Assembly: GCA_000697455.1 (NCBI GenBank)
Contig: JNET01033113.1
Location: forward strand, 1-11,579
Length of the DNA stretch: 11,579 bases
From: Basidiobolus heterosporus B8920
Taxonomy: Eukaryota > Basidiobolomycota > Basidiobolomycetes > Basidiobolales > Basidiobolaceae
Direction: 5' to 3'
The position numbers were made by a program, and so were the translations under genes. This document shows, piece by piece, positions 7,250 through 11,579 of the stretch (position 1 is the stretch's first letter; the number at the start of each line of letters is the position of its first letter). The notes below the pieces were generated by a model. The model did not search any database. It was not told where the DNA came from and saw only the letters and a list, made by a program, of their open reading frames with translations.

Positions 7250-8254
7250 TTACTCCGAAGTGGAGTAGGTTGGAGGTAACGAGATGTCCACTTGATCCAA
7301 GCTGCTCTTATATGAAGGTGGGAGTTCAACCGCTTGGTACATTGGCAATTGGTCAAATTCAGGCGCTGTTGCAAGCGAAACAATATTGATGGGAACGTTG
7401 ATAGAGAGACAATCAGTGGCACCATTCGCTAGGGCTAGATATACTCGAATATGCAACACATGACATATATCAACAAGGGGATTGACACAACTGAAGCTAG
7501 CATCTTTCGGGGTTCGTATGACTAGGGTTTTGGATTGCTCATCAGCACTGAACGCGACGGTTGAAAAGCTAAGGCGGTCTACGTACTCGGCTACTAGTAT
7601 TCGAGTTCGGTCACTTTTAGATGGGATACGGAAGTGTGTACATTCCTTGAGTGTGCAATTGACGTTTGTCACGCTCACCTCTTCATCAAGTGATTGAGCT
7701 AATAATTGCACATCGAACTTCTCACCAGGAGTGTATTCAGTAGTGGGTAAAGTCACCTTACAGGTGATCTTGTCTGAGAGAGACTGTTCAATAGTATATT
7801 CCTCGTCAAACTCTTCCAATGTATCAGCATTGCAGTGGATGTATACTGGAACCTCGGATTTTAGATTAGAACTAATAAATGTAGTTTCAGCTACCGCTCT
7901 TAGAGTATATTTGATCTTTCCAAAATTTCTTTGGAAAGTCTCAGGTAGATCGTTGGGAACCACGATTTCAAAGGGGAATGTGTGATGTCCGGAGATCGGA
8001 ATAGCCTTTTCTTGCTCAAGAAGTACCACCGTTTGGTCAACCAGATTACGGCGGGTTTTCTTGATCGCAGCAGGCAACAGCATTGAAAGTTTCCCACTGA
8101 GCTGCAGATATATCCGCTTAACTTTTAATACGGAGCTTGTGTTTATCACCACACTGCCACGAAGACTCTGTTGAGAGGAGTCCTCATGATGGTATGGGTT
8201 TGAATAAAGAATGTTATCTTGGAGATAGATGTCTAGGGATGATGAAGAAAACAT
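7250..8254 (-). CDS. Alpha-arrestin-like protein with PY motifs, copy 1
   Basis: A 334-residue intronless protein with an arrestin N-terminal domain (about 1-150, including VLKVKRIYLQLSGK, FPFEIVVPNDLPETF and FGKIKYTLRA) and an arrestin C-terminal domain (about 161-295, opening with ITCKVTLP and YTPGEKFDV). The tail carries LPMY (303-306), PPSY (312-315) and PPTY (327-330), the last just before the C-terminus. In yeast and animals, alpha-arrestins use PPxY and LPxY motifs to bring the WW domains of Rsp5/NEDD4 ubiquitin ligases to membrane transporters for endocytosis; this role is inferred here. The start is fixed by the identical N-terminus MFSSSSL of the paralogue at 9944. No clear TATA box lies close upstream; a TATATAG-like element occurs on the minus strand near 8433-8439, and several ATGs lie between it and the start. 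At 334 residues it is smaller than most yeast ARTs. Confidence 0.9.
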   Translation of the reverse strand: MFSSSSLDIYLQDNILYSNPYHHEDSSQQSLRGSVVINTSSVLKVKRIYLQLSGKLSMLLPAAIKKTRRNLVDQTVVLLEQEKAIPISGHHTFPFEIVVPNDLPETFQRNFGKIKYTLRAVAETTFISSNLKSEVPVYIHCNADTLEEFDEEYTIEQSLSDKITCKVTLPTTEYTPGEKFDVQLLAQSLDEEVSVTNVNCTLKECTHFRIPSKSDRTRILVAEYVDRLSFSTVAFSADEQSKTLVIRTPKDASFSCVNPLVDICHVLHIRVYLALANGATDCLSINVPINIVSLATAPEFDQLPMYQAVELPPSYKSSLDQVDISLPPTYSTSE

Positions 8255-8523
8255 GTCAACCGAAGTTTTTTGGTTGGTACACTTTCACTCGATGAGGAGT
8301 TCTGTCCGATCCACCACAATATGTACTCGTTGGTTTGTCGAAGGTCATGAAAAAAAGAACACATTTACCGACAAAGCAGTCAAAGCAATCAAGATTCAAG
8401 TACTATATCTGTAACATCAATAACCTTTTTTACTATATAAGGTTGTTGTGATCTCCCAAAGTGAATTCATGATAGCGCTTGATGTACGGTGTTCCCTCGA
8501 TAACGCACGTTGCTCAGCGTTTT

Positions 8524-8595
8524 CTTGATAACACGCACAATATGGTATATGGAATAGGGTCACTTGATAACACGCACAATATGGTATATGGAATA
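8524..8595. repeat. Perfect 33-bp direct repeat, 39-bp period
   Basis: Two identical 33-bp copies at 8524-8556 and 8563-8595, separated by 6 bp. Each copy starts CTTGATAACACGCAC and ends in an AT-rich half containing GGTATATGG. A shorter relative, GATAACGCACG, lies just to the left at 8499-8509. The repeat is 270-341 bp upstream of the leftward arrestin start. Confidence 0.95.
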
Positions 8596-8913
8596 TAGAT
8601 AAGGTGTATCATCGATATGACTTCATTACAAATGGCATACTAATCTTGATATAGAACGAATCGAGACAGCACAAGACAAAAAAGGGGAAGATATTTATTG
8701 CTGCCGATGTTTCTAATCAAGATTCATCATTCACTTGGCGTATTCATCATCCCTACTTCTAGGAGATAGGGAAGATAGAAATTAGTGTCAAGTCTAAAAA
8801 TAGTAGTGAGGATAAATAAAACGTGGTATGAATCTTGGATCGGCTCTTGACGAATTTGGTGTGAATGTTAATGAAACCATTATCTGGTGATCAGCCGAGT
8901 CTTGAGAATTATC

Positions 8914-8965
8914 ACGCACCAACTAGGACACGGTGACCTAAATCTTATCCGACTCTTTGGTGCGT
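8914..8965. repeat. 9-bp inverted repeat
   Basis: ACGCACCAA at 8914-8922 and its exact complement TTGGTGCGT at 8957-8965, separated by 34 bp. The left arm is preceded by TTATC, forming TTATCACGCACC. It could be a paired binding site or chance; the loop is long for an RNA hairpin. Confidence 0.6.
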
Positions 8966-9684
8966 ACCCTAGCCAGTGATGCTACATTCCTTAGTGTTCA
9001 TCTTATCAGAGGTAATCTGGTCTATGCGCCAATGGTGATTTTTTGGGCAAGTAAAACATGAGAGCCTGATTCGGCACAGGAGTAGGTTTATCGGTTAGTG
9101 TTGGCTGATTGGAAGTGGTTTTGTGACCTAGCATGAATTCAACTCCTATCGTTATCTAGCCGACGTAGGGTTGAGTCCATTCTACGCCTGCACTCCACTC
9201 ACGATAACAAAAGACGGGTTCGTGTCACACATGGGCCCTGGTGATGGTGATTAGGGTAACCAAGGATTCATATTGACGTTGGTTATCAATGTTGATGCAG
9301 GTTTTTTGTAAACATTGGCCTATCAAGATATCAGTTGAGATAATTATAGCAGTTCCATATAGCGCTTCCGGTTTCGTCAGTTACATCACATTTATTGCTG
9401 GTTAAAGTAATTCCACGCTTTGCATCCTGAAAATCGCCTTATTCTGCAACTCGGAGAGCAACCGTTTTCCTGGTTGCTGTATTGTTTTACTAAATCAAGA
9501 CTATGAAATTCTATATGTAGCTGAATAGAATATGTCCCCTATTGATATTTGACACTTTAGGATAGAACAATTACTTGCAGTCATTGTGAATAGGAAAGAG
9601 GGGGCATCAACTGGCCGCTAGACTAGCCAGATATGTAAATTCCCTATCAACATCCTGATGTTCGAATTCTTCTCTGATCACTCA

Positions 9685-9738
9685 CTATCGTACCCATTAT
9701 CGCACCTACTATCGCACCTACTATCGCACCTACTATCG
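9685..9738. repeat. 12-bp tandem repeat in arrestin copy 2 promoter
   Basis: About 4.5 units of a 12-bp repeat with consensus CTATCGCACCTA. Units start at 9685, 9697, 9709, 9721 and 9733; the first two differ slightly and the rest are exact. On the minus strand each full unit gives GGTGCGATAG, which contains a GATA core. The array lies 206-259 bp upstream of the start codon of the rightward arrestin. Confidence 0.92.
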
Positions 9739-9872
9739 ATTAGAATGCTTGCGGCAATTGATTTGTTTGAAGGCTAGGCTAAGATGATTAGTTCCTTTTT
9801 TATGGATGCTGATAACAATCTGAGGAGTGCTATGAATGTTGACTTTATCTATGTAATCACCAGTCAAGTAAG

Positions 9873-9880
9873 TATAAAAG
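9873..9880 (+). promoter_or_regulatory. TATA box of arrestin copy 2
   Basis: TATAAAAG, 64-71 bp upstream of the start codon at 9944. No ATG occurs between them, which supports 9944 as the true start. Confidence 0.65.
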
Positions 9881-9943
9881 CACTAGTCTTGGTTGGAAAT
9901 ACTCCATCCTTCCTGGTTATCATCACTTACATTGTTTGCCAAG

Positions 9944-10963
9944 ATGTTCTCTTCATCATCTTTAAGTATCACTCTTCAAAATGACACTCTTTACACAAGT
10001 CCTTATCTCGGCCTAGACGAGCAACAAATGAGCCTTCGTGGTATCGTTACGCTCGACTCTAACACAGTACTAAAGGTCAAGCGGATACACTTGCAGTTTA
10101 GCGGGAAGCTCTCTATGCAATTCCCTGGCGCGATTACAAAGACCCGTAGAGACATTACTGATCTAACGGTCACCCTTCTTGAACATCAGAAAGCTACTTC
10201 GGTTTCTGGTAAACATGTATTCCCCTTCGAGATCTTAGTCCCAAATGATCTTCCCGAATCGTTCCGAGGGGATTTTGGAAAAATCAAATATACCTTGAAA
10301 GCGATCGTCGAGACTTCCTTTATTGGCTCGGGATTGAAATCCAAGGCGCCAATCTACATTCAACGCAATGCGGACCTGCTTGAGGAAATTCCCTCAGAGC
10401 ATACCACTCAGGAGAGCCAACCTGATAAGATCGCCTGTAAAGTAACACTACCTACAACAAAATATACTCCTGGTGAGAAATTCGATGTGCAAGTATCAGC
10501 AATGGCACTTGACCAGCAAATACGTGTGACAAGCGTTACCGCCATCCTAAAGCAATATGCACATTTCCAAATTCCATCTAAAAGCGACCAAACTCGAGTA
10601 TCCGTGGCGGAGTATACGAAGCATCTTGGTGCAACAACTTCCCCACTCAACTCAGATGAACATACAAAGACTCTCCTTATGAAAATCCCCGAGAATACCA
10701 TTCTTCACTGCATCAACCCATTGGTTGAAGTTACCCATAACCTAATCGTCCGTTTCGAATGGGAAACTGAAGATGGCAAACAAGAGTATACCACTCTGAC
10801 CGTTCCCATAGAGGTAGTCGCTTCTGTGGGTGGTTCAGAGTTAGACCAACTCCCAGTTTACTGTTCGATCGAATTACCTCCTTCCTATGCCACATCCACT
10901 CATTCCTCTGTGGAGGCTGTTCCGGTTTCTCTCCCTCCTTCATATAGTCTTTCGGACAACTAA
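9944..10963 (+). CDS. Alpha-arrestin-like protein with PY motifs, copy 2
   Basis: A 339-residue intronless paralogue of the protein at 7250-8254, aligning without a gap over residues 1-315. My count gives 172 identities, about 55%. It has the same arrestin N-terminal domain (about 1-150) and C-terminal domain (about 161-295, opening with IACKVTLP and YTPGEKFDV). The tail has LPVY (303-306), PPSY (312-315) and PPSY (331-334); the segment between the two PPSY motifs is four residues longer than in copy 1. The predicted role is the same: adaptor for a Rsp5/NEDD4-type ubiquitin ligase acting on membrane cargo. The frame is open 17 codons further upstream to a TTG at 9893, but there is no ATG there and that stretch sits against the TATA box, so I start at 9944, which has A at -3. 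The gene appears complete. Confidence 0.92.
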   Translation: MFSSSSLSITLQNDTLYTSPYLGLDEQQMSLRGIVTLDSNTVLKVKRIHLQFSGKLSMQFPGAITKTRRDITDLTVTLLEHQKATSVSGKHVFPFEILVPNDLPESFRGDFGKIKYTLKAIVETSFIGSGLKSKAPIYIQRNADLLEEIPSEHTTQESQPDKIACKVTLPTTKYTPGEKFDVQVSAMALDQQIRVTSVTAILKQYAHFQIPSKSDQTRVSVAEYTKHLGATTSPLNSDEHTKTLLMKIPENTILHCINPLVEVTHNLIVRFEWETEDGKQEYTTLTVPIEVVASVGGSELDQLPVYCSIELPPSYATSTHSSVEAVPVSLPPSYSLSDN

Positions 10964-11579
10964 CTTTGTATGTACTTTGCTTTCACAACCCAACTCACCT
11001 ATGTATATACTTGACAACTATACCATGTAAATTTCTTAGACATTAAAATAGATCCAATACATTAAAAACTTTCTGGTTACGCAAATATGTCATCATCTAG
11101 ATAGATCTTAATAGGGTTTTCCTATTTCGCTCAATCATTATATTACATTAGCCAAAATATATATATTCATGATGGCTATATTAAACATGTATTCACTGAG
11201 TTGCCGATTTGCTGCTTGGATGAAGGCAAGAAATTTTTGTTGACTTGGAGTGGAATAGAAGAATGTGAAACATCAATGTTTGGGGTGAAAAAGGAAAGGG
11301 TGTTTGATCTTCGCCGTTGAATGGAATTTGAGTTTATTAGATCGGTAGTTGTTGTCCCATTTAGTAAGAGATGAATTGATAAAAAAAGATCGAATTCAGT
11401 GAATTTCCAATGATTGATCTTGCGATTAGATTTCTTGCTTGTGATGTTATTGCTACACTTGTTTGCCATGATAAGAAATAGAAAGCAGTTTTTGAAGTCA
11501 TTCAACGGACAACATAGAAATAGCAATACATGAGTTGGCTGATTCGTAGAACTAAGTGCCAACAATAAACTGTAGGTAA
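10964..11579. other. Right-edge flank of arrestin copy 2
   Basis: AT-rich DNA. Its first part is the 3' region of the arrestin gene. There is no exact AATAAA close to the stop, but ATTAAA variants at 11042-11047 and 11061-11066 could serve. From 11176 a minus-strand frame stays open to the right edge with no start codon near its upstream end; its translation is rich in Ser, Asn and Leu and matches no family I recognise. It could be a 3' exon of a gene beyond the window or a chance frame. Confidence 0.5.
11042..11066 (+). terminator. Candidate ATTAAA poly(A) signals, arrestin copy 2
   Basis: Two ATTAAA hexamers, a known weaker variant of AATAAA, lie 79 and 98 bp past the stop codon at 10961-10963. 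They are the best candidates in the downstream flank. Confidence 0.4.

Larger units (their letters stand above)
8255..9943. other. Long intergenic region between two arrestin genes
   Basis: A 1,689-bp interval between the start codons of two divergent genes. No frame over about 70 codons is supported, and I see no third or broken arrestin copy and no tRNA-like internal boxes. It holds the direct repeat at 8524-8595, the inverted repeat at 8914-8965, the tandem repeat at 9685-9738 and the TATA box at 9873-9880. GATAA/TTATC sequences recur, and several touch a CGCAC motif. The left end is the promoter of copy 1 and the right end is the promoter of copy 2. Confidence 0.6.

Noticed and set aside
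9200-9240. Possible tRNA B-box (GGTTCG) in the inter-arrestin region
   Set aside because: The match breaks after GGTTCG, and there is no A-box or foldable acceptor stem at the right distance.
9893-9943. 17-codon N-terminal extension of arrestin copy 2
   Set aside because: It begins with TTG, not ATG, lies just past the TATA box, and has no counterpart in the paralogue, whose N-terminus MFSSSSL matches the start at 9944.
8255-9943. A third, decayed arrestin copy or a mobile element between the two arrestins
   Set aside because: I looked for the conserved VLKVKRI, FPFEI and YTPGEKFDV coding segments and for paired terminal repeats with target duplications on both strands and saw none.
9784-9984. 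66-codon frame beginning with ATG upstream of arrestin copy 2
   Set aside because: Most of it lies upstream of the TATA box at 9873-9880, so its start would not be in the arrestin transcript. Its translation is low in complexity and hydrophobic.

Overview
This window looks like nuclear DNA from a fungus, most likely an early-diverging one (Mucoromycota-like). The signs are: a CCT5 chaperonin gene split by four short GT-AG introns, a stand-alone fungal-type gamma-glutamyl phosphate reductase (PRO2), small alpha-arrestins ending in PY motifs, AATAAA-type polyadenylation signals, TATA boxes shortly upstream of start codons, and AT-rich intergenic DNA. The phylum is an inference from general family knowledge (small arrestins and DM9 repeat proteins are familiar from that group). 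No rRNA, tRNA, CRISPR array or recognisable transposon or virus-derived element was seen.

Layout from left to right. 1-448: non-coding, holding the 3' end of the first gene. 449-1336 (-): intronless protein of four DM9 repeats, built as a duplicated pair. 1337-2104: divergent promoter region with a TATA box for each side and a short telomere-like TTAGGG array on the PRO2 side. 2105-3487 (+): PRO2, proline biosynthesis. 3768-4172 (-): small zinc-binding GFA/CENP-V-fold protein, convergent with PRO2. 4173-4674: its promoter plus the 3' region of CCT5, with a purine/pyrimidine-biased tract. 4675-6732 (-): CCT5 in five exons, 539 residues when joined. 6733-7249: CCT5 promoter and the 3' end of the next gene. 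7250-8254 (-) and 9944-10963 (+): two alpha-arrestin paralogues arranged head to head, about 55% identical over 315 gap-free residues by my count. They are separated by 1.69 kb of apparently non-coding DNA holding a perfect 33-bp direct repeat, a 12-bp tandem repeat, a 9-bp inverted repeat and recurring GATA/TATC motifs next to CGCAC. 10964-11579: 3' flank and a weak open frame running off the right edge.

The genes do not form one pathway. PRO2 and CCT5 are housekeeping genes; the arrestins are predicted adaptors for a NEDD4/Rsp5-type ubiquitin ligase; the DM9 protein is a possible carbohydrate-binding protein; the GFA protein is a metal-binding protein of unknown substrate. I found no new multi-gene system. 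The most unusual parts are the DM9 array, the arrestin pair with its patterned intergenic DNA, and the telomere-like array upstream of PRO2.
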